Positions 9,436-16,866 of a stretch of 64,000 bases of DNA are shown here, piece after piece (the stretch's first letter is position 1; each line of letters opens with the position of its first letter). Source of the DNA: Criblamydia sequanensis CRIB-18 (GTDB taxonomy: Bacteria > Chlamydiota > Chlamydiia > Chlamydiales > Criblamydiaceae). The stretch spans positions 1 through 64,000 of the forward strand of contig NZ_CCEJ010000013.1 of the NCBI RefSeq assembly GCF_000750955.1. The letters are read 5' to 3'. Under the pieces are notes generated by a model. The model did not search any database. It was given only the letters and a program-made list of their open reading frames with translations, and was not told the DNA's origin. The position numbers were made by a program, and so were the translations under genes.

Positions 9436-10106
9436 TTTTTTCGGGTCGCCAAAAAAAAGAGAATGGCCGGTTTTTTGCCGTTATTTAATAAAAGAACTTC
9501 ATCGCAGCTTGCAGCTTCATCTAAATAGGCGGTGCTTAAAATAGCTGTGATTTTTTGCTCGACAAGTCCGCGAATCATTTTCCAGAGTTCTTTTCGAGAA
9601 ATAGGATCGACACCGACACTTGGCTCGTCAAGTAGTAAAAGCTTGGGGCGCTTGATGAGGGCGCATGCAAGGCCAAGTTTTTGTTTCATACCTCCGGAAA
9701 GAGCGCCGGCTCTTCTTTGTTGAAAAGGAAAAAGGCCTGTCAAATCTAAAAGTTCTGCAAATTTGGATTTTCTCTCCTTAAAGGGAAGGCCCTTTAAGTC
9801 TGCGTAAAGATCCATATTTTGCTTAACTGTCAATTCTTCATAAAGCCCGAAGCGTTGCGGCATATAGCCAAGCAAGGGTGAAACTTCCGAAGCTTGCTTT
9901 GGCATTTCATACCCAAGTGTTATAATTTCACCCTTCGTTGGAAGAAGAAGGCCTGCCATAAGACGGATAAGAGTTGTTTTGCCGGCGCCATCCGGCCCTA
10001 CTATGCCTGTAATTTTATCAGGTGTGATAGACAGGCTTATATTTTGAAGAGCTTGCTTATCATCAAACGTTTTTTTTAAGTTATGAGCCTCGACGACATA
10101 AGACAT
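9432..10106 (-). CDS. ybhF: YbhF-type ABC ATPase, N-terminal half (split gene)
   Basis: This 224-residue frame is the first nucleotide-binding domain of a YbhF-like ATPase: Walker A GPDGAGKT at 37-44, Q-loop in GYMPQRFGLYEEL, signature ALSGGMKQK, Walker B LLLLDEPSVGVDP. The H-loop position reads STAYLDEAASCD, so the usual histidine is replaced, as is common in the first domain of YbhF. After LLLNNGKK the frame runs into a short foreign tail (PAILFFLATRKK) and stops. The other frame there would read FFGDPKKMTERV, the normal YbhF linker. It begins directly after the YbhG stop (TGA then ATG). Confidence 0.85.
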   Translation of the reverse strand: MSYVVEAHNLKKTFDDKQALQNISLSITPDKITGIVGPDGAGKTTLIRLMAGLLLPTKGEIITLGYEMPKQASEVSPLLGYMPQRFGLYEELTVKQNMDLYADLKGLPFKERKSKFAELLDLTGLFPFQQRRAGALSGGMKQKLGLACALIKRPKLLLLDEPSVGVDPISRKELWKMIRGLVEQKITAILSTAYLDEAASCDEVLLLNNGKKPAILFFLATRKK

Positions 10107-10985
10107 TCACTCATTGCCTTTATCTATATGAATTTCAGAGTCTAAAGGATTTTCCTCAATAAGTTTGACAGTGACAGGCATCCCTTGCCTTAACCCCTCA
10201 TCAGCATCATCGACAATGACCCGCAGTCTAAAAACAAGGTCTACTCTTAAATCTTCTGTTTCGACATTTTTGGGTGTAAATTCCGCTTGCGGGGAAATAA
10301 AGCCGACATGGCCATGGTAGACTTTGCCGCCAAGCGTATCCGTATAAATTTCAGCTTGCATGCCGGGTATGACACGCCCAAGCTTAGGCTCAGGAACATA
10401 AGCTCTTATCCAAATGGGAGACGCAACAGAAATTGTAAAAATAGGATCACCGACCCTTATGATAGAGCCCGGCTCTCGTATTCGGGTGAGAATAGTCCCT
10501 TTTGTTGGCGCAAAAGCTTCCGTATCTAAAAGACGTTGGTTGGATTGAGCAAGAGAGGCTATGGCTTCTTTTAAATTAGCCGTCAAATTTTCTTTTTTAG
10601 AATTGGCATCTTCATAATCTTCTTCAGAAACGCCCCCCGATCCAATCAATTCATTTCGACGGTTAAAAACAATAATCGCATTTTTAAGCTGGGCCTCAAA
10701 AGATTCTACTCTGGCTTCAGCTTCTCTTACCTCATCTATAAAAGGTTTTTGATCAAGCCTTGCAAGAAACTGGCCGGTTTCTACAACATCCCCCTCATCT
10801 ACTGTCATGGTCTCTAATTGCCCTAGCACTCGAAATCCAATATCGACAAGACGTATATCCACGTTGCCATAAATAACCAGTCGGTCATCCGGTTCATGGG
10901 TCTTTAAGTAGTATTCATATCCAAAGAATGCAAGGACTGCAATCAAAGATATAAAGATAAGGAACTTGATAATTTTTCTGATCAT
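10107..10985 (-). CDS. ybhG: Membrane-fusion (HlyD-family) periplasmic adaptor, YbhG-like
   Basis: A 292-residue adaptor that links an inner-membrane ABC exporter to the cell exterior. It has an N-terminal membrane anchor (about 5-24), a biotinyl-lipoyl half-motif (TVDEGDVVETGQFLARLD), a coiled-coil hairpin (about 85-155), the second lipoyl half (APTKGTILTRIREPGSIIRVGDP) and a beta-barrel part with SPQAEFTPKNVETEDLR. These features match E. coli YbhG. It is the first gene of the operon ybhG-ybhF-ybhS-ybhR, and all junctions touch or overlap, so the genes are probably co-transcribed. Confidence 0.88.
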   Translation of the reverse strand: MIRKIIKFLIFISLIAVLAFFGYEYYLKTHEPDDRLVIYGNVDIRLVDIGFRVLGQLETMTVDEGDVVETGQFLARLDQKPFIDEVREAEARVESFEAQLKNAIIVFNRRNELIGSGGVSEEDYEDANSKKENLTANLKEAIASLAQSNQRLLDTEAFAPTKGTILTRIREPGSIIRVGDPIFTISVASPIWIRAYVPEPKLGRVIPGMQAEIYTDTLGGKVYHGHVGFISPQAEFTPKNVETEDLRVDLVFRLRVIVDDADEGLRQGMPVTVKLIEENPLDSEIHIDKGNE

Positions 10986-11191
10986 TTACAAAATTTTGTT
11001 TCGGGCCTATTTACCCTAACTTCTCTACAATTAAAAAAAAAGTTAGGCAACTTTAAGAGTTCAAATTATTTCTATATCAAAATTAAAGCAATAAGTACGA
11101 CAGATTTTTGTGTTTTCGAGGAAGGAATTTTAACAAAAGATAAAAAGGAAAGTTCTAAGCTATTTATTAAATGAGTGAACGAATATGAGAA

Positions 11192-11236
11192 CTTGAAAAA
11201 GAAAGCTCGATTCGGCAAAATGATTCAAGCTTTCTT
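11192..11236 (+). promoter_or_regulatory. Competing short stem-loops in the leader of the DUF3604 gene
   Basis: AAGAAAGCT at 11199-11207 is the exact inverse of AGCTTTCTT at 11228-11236, and CTTGAA at 11192-11197 is the inverse of TTCAAG at 11225-11230. The two pairings share bases on the right side, so they exclude each other. The block ends 25 bases before the ATG at 11262, with GGAG at 11247-11250 as the probable ribosome site. A regulatory role is only a guess. Confidence 0.25.
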
Positions 11237-11261
11237 ATGATTTATTGGAGTCCTTACCCTC

Positions 11262-13298
11262 ATGCGTCGTTCCATTTGCTACTGCGAACCCCAGCAAGCT
11301 GCTGCTGGCGAGATCAACACCTGGAAGTTTATCTATACTCCAGCTAACAAACTTCCCAAAGGAACATTAATTAAATTTGATCTGGCATCAGAAGGCCGAT
11401 CCATTGATTGGGAAATCCCTTCGACTGACCTGAAAGAAAGTCGAAATGTCATTTACTGCATGTTAGAAAATGGCAAAATTCTTCCTTTCAAAGAAATTGA
11501 TGTGGAATGGAGATTTACCCCTCAATATGAGCTTCAGCTGCCTCAAGAAATTGATGTCGGCTCGCCTATAACTATCATTTGCGGGGCCCCTAAAGGAAAA
11601 TCTCCTACCCAAGCCGGGAACATGGCTCAATGCACAACTCAAAGAAGAAAAAACTTTAACCTCTACATTGACACTTCCGGCAAAGGCAGATTCGGCGAGC
11701 CTGAAGTCTTCAATATGGATATTAAAGGCAGCACCCTTAAAAATATCAAAGTTTGGGCGCCTTCCTTCGCGATCAAAAACCATAGATTCGATGTGATCGT
11801 GCGATTTGAAGATGAATTCGGAAACCTCACCTCAAATGCCCCTGAAGACACTCTCATTGAACTTTCCTATGAAAATTTACGTGAAAATTTAAACTGGAAA
11901 TTGTTTGTTCCGGAAACAGGATTCATCACCCTCCCCAATCTTTACTTTAATGAAGCTGGAATTTATACCATTCAACTGCGTAATGCGGCAACAGGCGAAG
12001 TCTTTAGGGCGAGCCCAATCAAATGTTTCGCAGAGCCTCATGATCATCTTTTTTGGGGATTGCTTCATGGTGAGTCAGAGAGAATCGATTCGGCAGAAAA
12101 TATTGAAGGCTGCTTAAGACATTTTAGAGATGAAAAAGCTCTAAGTTTTTTTTCGTCCTCCCATTTTGAAAGCATGGAAGAAACTTCAAACGACCTATGG
12201 AAATCTGTAGTTCAAAACATCACCGACTTTGATGAAAACGATCGATTTACAACCTTTATAGGTTTTCAATGGAATGGAGATCCGGGCATTGAAGGAGCAA
12301 GACAATTTATCTTTACAAAAGATGGTAAGCAGATCTTAAGAAGAAAAGATGCCAAAGGAACTACATTAAAGAAGATTTATAAGAGCTTTTCACCAAAAGA
12401 ACTTCTTTCCATTCCAACTTTCACACAAGGTTCCGGAACCCACTACAATTTTAATGACTTCAATCCCGAATTTGAAAGAGTCGTTGAAATCTATAACGCC
12501 TGGGGCTCTTCAGAAAACTTAAAGAAAGATGACAACCCCCGTCCTATCGAAACCCAAGGTAAAAAAGGGGTTAAGGAAACAGCTGAAGGTTCAATTATTG
12601 GCGCTCTTAAAAGGAATTTTAGGTTCGGGTTTGTAGCGGGCGGGCTTGATGACCGCGGCATCTATGCTGATTTTTTTGATGGCGATCAGGTTCAATACTC
12701 TGCCGGACTTACGGCAATCATAGCAAAAGAACAAAGCCGCACCTCCCTTGCAGAAGCGCTATATAAAAGAAGCTGCTACGCCACAACCGGTGAAAGGATG
12801 CTCCTTGGGTATTCTATCGCAGGAACATCCATGGGCGGTGAAATTTCAACTGCTGACAAACCTGGATTAATTATCAATCGCCATATATCAGGTTATGCAG
12901 CCGGTACGACAGCTCTTAAAAAAATTGAGATCATTCGAAACGGCGAGGTCATTCACACCATCCACCCTAAGAATACGTATCATCAAGACTTTGCCTATGA
13001 TGACTCAGAAGACTTAAGCACTATCGCACTCGACGCAAAAGATAAAAAACCCCCTTTTGTATTCTATTACGTAAGAGTCACTCAAGAAGATGGCCACATC
13101 GCATGGGGCTCCCCCCTTTGGATAGACTATGTCAAGTTATCTCCTAGCGAGCGAAAAGCTAAACGCGCTTTAAAAGCCGTCAGCACCAAAGTCCAGCCCA
13201 AAGTCGAGATGGATGATTTTAGCCTTGATGATGAAGAGGAAGAGGAAGAAGAAGCGGAAGTTGACTTTGATGACGATGATGATGAGAGCGATGCTTAA
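11262..13298 (+). CDS. DUF3604-family protein with a degenerate metal site and acidic tail
   Basis: A 678-residue protein. The second half matches DUF3604, a family related to PHP-type metal phosphoesterases: FTTFIGFQWNGDP, IPTFTQGSGTHYNF, VVEIYNAWGSSE, then LTAIIAKEQSRTSLAEALYKR and SCYATTGERMLLGYSI. Typical members have a metal motif close to WGDLHxHT; here it reads WGLLHGESERID and the TDH-like strand reads FFSSSHFES, so catalysis may be lost or changed. The N-terminal 260 residues look like beta-sandwich domains. There is no signal peptide. The C-terminus (about 648-678) is a run of Asp and Glu. It stands alone between oppositely directed operons; its role is unknown. Confidence 0.8.
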   Translation: MRRSICYCEPQQAAAGEINTWKFIYTPANKLPKGTLIKFDLASEGRSIDWEIPSTDLKESRNVIYCMLENGKILPFKEIDVEWRFTPQYELQLPQEIDVGSPITIICGAPKGKSPTQAGNMAQCTTQRRKNFNLYIDTSGKGRFGEPEVFNMDIKGSTLKNIKVWAPSFAIKNHRFDVIVRFEDEFGNLTSNAPEDTLIELSYENLRENLNWKLFVPETGFITLPNLYFNEAGIYTIQLRNAATGEVFRASPIKCFAEPHDHLFWGLLHGESERIDSAENIEGCLRHFRDEKALSFFSSSHFESMEETSNDLWKSVVQNITDFDENDRFTTFIGFQWNGDPGIEGARQFIFTKDGKQILRRKDAKGTTLKKIYKSFSPKELLSIPTFTQGSGTHYNFNDFNPEFERVVEIYNAWGSSENLKKDDNPRPIETQGKKGVKETAEGSIIGALKRNFRFGFVAGGLDDRGIYADFFDGDQVQYSAGLTAIIAKEQSRTSLAEALYKRSCYATTGERMLLGYSIAGTSMGGEISTADKPGLIINRHISGYAAGTTALKKIEIIRNGEVIHTIHPKNTYHQDFAYDDSEDLSTIALDAKDKKPPFVFYYVRVTQEDGHIAWGSPLWIDYVKLSPSERKAKRALKAVSTKVQPKVEMDDFSLDDEEEEEEEAEVDFDDDDDESDA

Positions 13299-13322
13299 GA
13301 TCAGCTAAATCAGAAAAAGAAA

Positions 13323-13486
13323 TAGACTTCTTTCGAAACTCGCTTTTATTGGAAGAAGGGGCTGGTTTTATGCAAATTTTTTGCTAAATTTTGAAAGCTT
13401 AGGATAACCTATGAGTGAAAGATTTAGGAAAAAAGATGCCAAAAACAGCTATTTTAACAATTGAATGGAGTTTCGGAAGAAGTCTA
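13323..13486. repeat. 164-bp element with 19-bp terminal inverted repeats (MITE-like)
   Basis: TAGACTTCTTTCGAAACTC at 13323-13341 is the inverse of 13468-13486 with one mismatch. The inner right part aligns with a diverged copy at 5966-6066. No open frame is inside. The 393-base gap between the DUF3604 gene and the coiled-coil gene (13299-13691) holds this element and the stem-loop at 13616-13682; nothing else is recognised there. Confidence 0.5.
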
Positions 13487-13487
13487 A
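13387..13487 (+). repeat. Diverged intergenic repeat, copy B
   Basis: This is the partner of the repeat at 5966-6066, sharing AAATTTTGAA, GATTTAGG-like, ATGCCAAA and the strong GAATGGAGTTTCG block. It makes up most of the right-hand part of the inverted-repeat element at 13323-13486. Confidence 0.5.
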
Positions 13488-13615
13488 CGAAAGTTAAAAC
13501 CATCGATGCATCTTAAATCTAAGATAATCGCAGTTTTTTAACTTTCTGTCTGGAGAATATTCGACATTCCCTAGATAAAAAATAAGAGATTTTAATCGAA
13601 TTAAGGTTAAAAGAG

Positions 13616-13682
13616 ATCAGTCTTAAAACAGGACTTTAGAGGGGTAGCTATATAAGCTGAAAGTCACTGTTTTAAGACTGAT
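13616..13682 (-). terminator. Perfect 16-bp stem-loop downstream of the coiled-coil gene
   Basis: ATCAGTCTTAAAACAG at 13616-13631 is the exact inverse of 13667-13682, with a 35-base loop. It starts 10 bases after the stop of the gene at 13692-14450. Only a weak T run (CTCTTTTAACC) follows on the minus strand, so it may be an imperfect terminator, an RNA-stabilising stem or a remnant of an inverted-repeat element. Confidence 0.4.
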
Positions 13683-13691
13683 TCAAAAGAT

Positions 13692-14450
13692 TTATGCTAG
13701 CTGTTCTGCAACTATGACGCCTGTTTTTCTTTTAATAGATTGCTTTTTCTCTTTACTGATCTCTGTCTTCAAAATTTCTACTTGCTTCTCAACTTCATGA
13801 AGCCTTTCTTTACTAAGTCTTTCCTTTAGAAGTTTTTCTCTTACGATTTGCATCTTGATTTCGTATTCATGAGCCGCTTTATTTTCTTTCTCGATCGCAT
13901 CTTGCATAGCTTTTAGAAAATTCTCTGTGATGCGATTCATTTGTTTTAGCAAGCTTTGAATGATCATTTCTTTAATCGCCAAGTGTACTGCAGCTCTACT
14001 CTTAGAGGATTCTTTTCCCCGTTTCTTTTGCTCTTCGACCTGGGCATTTTTAAGCTGGGCTTGCCTAATAATGTCTTGGCAGACCTCAAGAATTTCATCG
14101 TATTCTTCGTCCGTTAATTGAATGATCTCAACATTTTCAAGCGAGCTTGACTTAAGTTCAGTATCTTTAAATTTTACTTTGGAAATAGACTCGGCAAAGT
14201 TATTTTCTATAAGCGATTCATTGACCTGGACTCTCTTACCGTCAATAATAAAAGCGATACGGCCTTCGCTTAGGTAACGGTTAAAGTTTCCATTGCAGAG
14301 ATCTCCACAATCGAGGTGTTTGATAAAAAGAGTTTTTGAAGGGGAATCCTGATCTTTAAAGGATGCTTTTTTAACAGCGACGACTTCAATATTCTTATCG
14401 CCCGCCAGCATTACTAAATTTGGAAACATAGGGTTTACTCCCGAAATCAT
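13692..14450 (-). CDS. Hypothetical coiled-coil protein
   Basis: 252 residues; I do not recognise the family. The first 125 residues look globular, with CGDLCNGNFNRYL and a strand pair around IAFIIDGKRVQVNESL. Residues about 130-240 are Lys/Glu-rich and probably form a long coiled coil. There is no signal peptide and no membrane segment. It begins at an ATG at 14450, upstream of a possible terminator at 13616-13682, and is separated from rnhB by 81 bases. Coiled-coil proteins of this kind in chlamydiae are sometimes type III effectors or chaperone-like proteins, but nothing here proves that. Confidence 0.6.
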   Translation of the reverse strand: MISGVNPMFPNLVMLAGDKNIEVVAVKKASFKDQDSPSKTLFIKHLDCGDLCNGNFNRYLSEGRIAFIIDGKRVQVNESLIENNFAESISKVKFKDTELKSSSLENVEIIQLTDEEYDEILEVCQDIIRQAQLKNAQVEEQKKRGKESSKSRAAVHLAIKEMIIQSLLKQMNRITENFLKAMQDAIEKENKAAHEYEIKMQIVREKLLKERLSKERLHEVEKQVEILKTEISKEKKQSIKRKTGVIVAEQLA

Positions 14451-14531
14451 TAATTTGCCTTAGATTATAGTAAATAAAAATTAAGAAATAATTAAGATGG
14501 TCTAATGTGAATTTTTAGGCTACTGATTTTT

Positions 14532-15206
14532 TTAGAAAGAAAAAAAGAGTTCACTTTCCTGAAACTCTTCTTTGATAGGACCGTAAGATTTTCGATGAAT
14601 AGGACAAGGTCCATATTTTTTTATAGCTGCTAGATGCTCGCTTGTAGCATAGCCTTTATGCTGATCGAATTTATAAGATGGCCAAAGACGATGCTGCTCA
14701 TTCATTAGTCGATCGCGCGTCTCTTTGGCAATAATTGAGGCGGCTGCAATGGATTGGGAGAGAGAATCGCCCTTGATAATTTTTCTACTGGGAATGGGGT
14801 ATGCTTCGAGTTTCAGGCCGTCAATTAGAAGAATATCAGGCTTAATGATAAGAGCGTCGATGGCCTGGCGCATCGCTTGAATCGTCGCTTGATAAATATT
14901 AATTCGATCGATCTCATCTGATTCAACAATGCCGACGCCATAGATAATCGTGGGGTCTGTAACCAGCCTGTCGTATAGAAATTGCCTTTGAGCCGGCTTT
15001 AATTTTTTACTATCGTCAATCCCGGGAATCAGCACATCTTTTGGGATAATGCAAGCTGCTGCAACAACCGGACCTGCAAGGGGCCCACGACCTGCTTCAT
15101 CGACTCCGGCAATACAGGTAAAACCTTCCTTGAGACAACTTCTTTCAATAGCCGTCAAGGCCTGAAGTCGAAGCATTTCTTTCTTTTTGATTTTTGTTGA
15201 GGCCAT
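14532..15206 (-). CDS. rnhB: Ribonuclease HII
   Basis: RNase HII cuts RNA in RNA-DNA hybrids and removes misinserted ribonucleotides from DNA. The catalytic acidic residues are visible: [15 protein letters not shown] (D36, E37), ILLIDG and the downstream ETRDRLM Asp; the [17 protein letters not shown] block is diagnostic. I use the ATG at 15204-15206 rather than the TTG one codon earlier. It closes the cluster rpmE-prfA-prmC-ffh-rpsP-trmD-rplS-rnhB on the minus strand, an order also found in Chlamydia. The window also has an RNase HIII gene (45061), the pairing known in chlamydiae. Confidence 0.95.
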   Translation of the reverse strand: MASTKIKKKEMLRLQALTAIERSCLKEGFTCIAGVDEAGRGPLAGPVVAAACIIPKDVLIPGIDDSKKLKPAQRQFLYDRLVTDPTIIYGVGIVESDEIDRINIYQATIQAMRQAIDALIIKPDILLIDGLKLEAYPIPSRKIIKGDSLSQSIAAASIIAKETRDRLMNEQHRLWPSYKFDQHKGYATSEHLAAIKKYGPCPIHRKSYGPIKEEFQESELFFSF

Positions 15207-15275
15207 CAATGTCCAAGGAAAAGGTCGATTAAAATCGATTGCATTTTCAGCTTTCGGAAGAGAATTTAAGTTCGA

Positions 15276-15315
15276 ATTGACTTTTTATAGGTGTTATCTC
15301 CTATAAAAAGTCAAT
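15276..15315 (-). terminator. 16-bp perfect hairpin between rplS and rnhB
   Basis: ATTGACTTTTTATAGG at 15276-15291 is the exact inverse of 15300-15315, with an 8-base loop. It begins 10 bases after the rplS stop. No long T tract follows on the minus strand, so it could be an attenuator or an RNA-processing stem that separates rnhB from the ribosomal part of the operon. Confidence 0.5.
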
Positions 15316-15325
15316 CTTGGAAAAT

Positions 15326-15739
15326 TTACGCTTCGATCTCTTTTTGAGAAGCTTCTACTTTTGCTCCAGCAGGAGTTTCTTGATCAAAGCCATGGAGCGC
15401 TTTTACTTTAGATTTTTTTCCATGAGTACCGCGTAGGTAGTAGAGTTTTCCTCGTCTAACATCACCACGCTTAATCACTTCAAGTTTAGCAATTCTTGGG
15501 CTATGCAGGAGAAACACTCTTTCCATACCTTCGCCAAAAGCGACTCTATGAAGAGAAAAAGTCTCAGAAAGTCCTGTGCCTTTTCTTGCAATTACAGTTC
15601 CTGTAAAAACCTGGACACGCTCTTTATCACCTTCAATAATTCTTGTGTGTACTCGAAGAGAATCGCCCACTTTAAATTCCGGGAGATTTTTCTTCAACCT
15701 TCCCTCTTCAAGCTTTTGAATAATAGCTTGCTTTGTCAT
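15326..15739 (-). CDS. rplS: Large ribosomal subunit protein bL19
   Basis: bL19 sits at the contact between the 30S and 50S subunits. The family pattern is clear: FKVGDSLRVHTRIIEGDKER, VQVFTGTVIARKGTGLSETF, ERVFLLHSPRIAKLEVIKRG and KLYYLRGTHGKKSKVK. The start is the ATG at 15737-15739 (MTKQAIIQKLEEGRL), with an excellent ribosome site AAGGAGA at 15748-15754; a longer frame from a TTG at 15772 lacks support. Length 137 residues, slightly longer than the E. coli protein because of a C-terminal tail. It follows trmD by 38 bases. Confidence 0.96.
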   Translation of the reverse strand: MTKQAIIQKLEEGRLKKNLPEFKVGDSLRVHTRIIEGDKERVQVFTGTVIARKGTGLSETFSLHRVAFGEGMERVFLLHSPRIAKLEVIKRGDVRRGKLYYLRGTHGKKSKVKALHGFDQETPAGAKVEASQKEIEA

Positions 15740-15777
15740 ACGTCGTCTCCTTAATAATTTTCTTGGGACCAAGAGGC

Positions 15778-16518
15778 TTATAAGCTCTCTTGTCCGTTAG
15801 CTTTACGAGTGTCTTTGCCCTTGATAAATCGTTCGTAAAGATCGGGCCTTGCACTCTTTGTTTTTTTTAAAGCCTGTTCATCTCTCCAGGCTGAAATATT
15901 CTTATGATTCCCATTAAGCAGCACTTCCGGGACCTTCATCCCCCTAAACTCTTCAGGACGAGTGTAGTGTGGATAGTCTAAAAGACCTTTTTCAAAAGAG
16001 TCCTCATTAGCGGCTTCCCCATGTCCTAGCACTTCAGGAATAAACCGTATCAGTGCATCGATGACAACAATTGCGGCTAAGCAACCATTTGTCAGAACAT
16101 AATCTCCGATGCTGATTTCCTCATCGACTGTCATTTCTAACGCACGTTCGTCAATCCCTTCATAATGGCCGGCCAAAAAAATCAAATGTTTTTCCTGGGC
16201 CAAGCGCCTTGCAGTCTCCGCATTAAAGGGCTTTCCTTGAGGACTTAAGTAAATCACTCTAGATTCAGGGGTCTCAACACTTTTTACGGCATCGACAACT
16301 GGACCTGGCATTAAAACCATTCCAGGACCCCCTCCATAAGGCCTTGCATCCACACGATTATGCTTATTATCTGCAAACTTGCGGATATCCGTTAAATGCA
16401 AATCAATAAGCTTAGCCTTTCTTGCCCTTGCTATTATACTTTCATCAAAAGGCCCCTTAAAATATCCGGGAAATAACGATAAAATATCAATGCGAAGGCA
16501 AGAAGGGCTATCCGTCAT
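15778..16518 (-). CDS. trmD: tRNA (guanine-N1)-methyltransferase TrmD
   Basis: TrmD methylates G37 of tRNAs that read codons beginning with C, using S-adenosylmethionine, and so prevents frameshifts. Seen: RIDILSLFPGYF at the start, RPYGGGPGMVLMP, the trefoil-knot part VIYLSPQGKPF, LAGHYEGIDER and EISIGDYVLTNG, and the C-terminal RPEEFRGMKVPEVLLNGNH. Length 246 residues, normal. It lies 6 bases downstream of rpsP, within the usual rpsP-trmD-rplS operon order. Confidence 0.96.
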   Translation of the reverse strand: MTDSPSCLRIDILSLFPGYFKGPFDESIIARARKAKLIDLHLTDIRKFADNKHNRVDARPYGGGPGMVLMPGPVVDAVKSVETPESRVIYLSPQGKPFNAETARRLAQEKHLIFLAGHYEGIDERALEMTVDEEISIGDYVLTNGCLAAIVVIDALIRFIPEVLGHGEAANEDSFEKGLLDYPHYTRPEEFRGMKVPEVLLNGNHKNISAWRDEQALKKTKSARPDLYERFIKGKDTRKANGQESL

Positions 16519-16524
16519 AGAAAA

Positions 16525-16866
16525 CTACGCAGCTTGCTTTGAAGCTTTATTTCTAGCCTTTCTTTTAGCGGCCATTTTGGCTTTATGCGCCAAAGTTCTT
16601 TCAGTGTGAGTACGGATAATTTCAGGAGCCACTTTAAAAACTAAAGATTGCGCTCTTTCTGAAAGCTCTGCGCCATGTTCCAACCAATGGGCAACTCTAT
16701 CCGCTTTCAATGAAAGCGTCATTTCTTCTTTAGAAGCTAAAGGATCATACCATCCAAGAGCTTCAACGTATTTTCCGTCACGCTTCGTGCGAGTATCTGT
16801 GACAACAAGTCTATAAGTCTCACGATTGGTACGGCCTTGTTTTCTTAGTCTAATTTTTAACCCCAT
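16525..16866 (-). CDS. rpsP: Small ribosomal subunit protein bS16
   Basis: bS16 is an assembly protein of the 30S subunit. The N-terminal signature KIRLRKQGRTNRETYRLVV, then DGKYVEALGWYDP and LKADRVAHWLEHGAELSERA, is diagnostic. The 113-residue length includes a basic Ala/Lys-rich tail (about 92-113), longer than in E. coli and usual in chlamydiae. The start overlaps the end of ffh by 10 bases, suggesting translational coupling. Confidence 0.96.
   Translation of the reverse strand: MGLKIRLRKQGRTNRETYRLVVTDTRTKRDGKYVEALGWYDPLASKEEMTLSLKADRVAHWLEHGAELSERAQSLVFKVAPEIIRTHTERTLAHKAKMAAKRKARNKASKQAA

Noticed and set aside
11015-11047. CCTAACTT/AAGTTAGG dyad upstream of ybhG
   Set aside because: The 8-bp stem with a 17-base A/T loop is too weak to call an operator or terminator.
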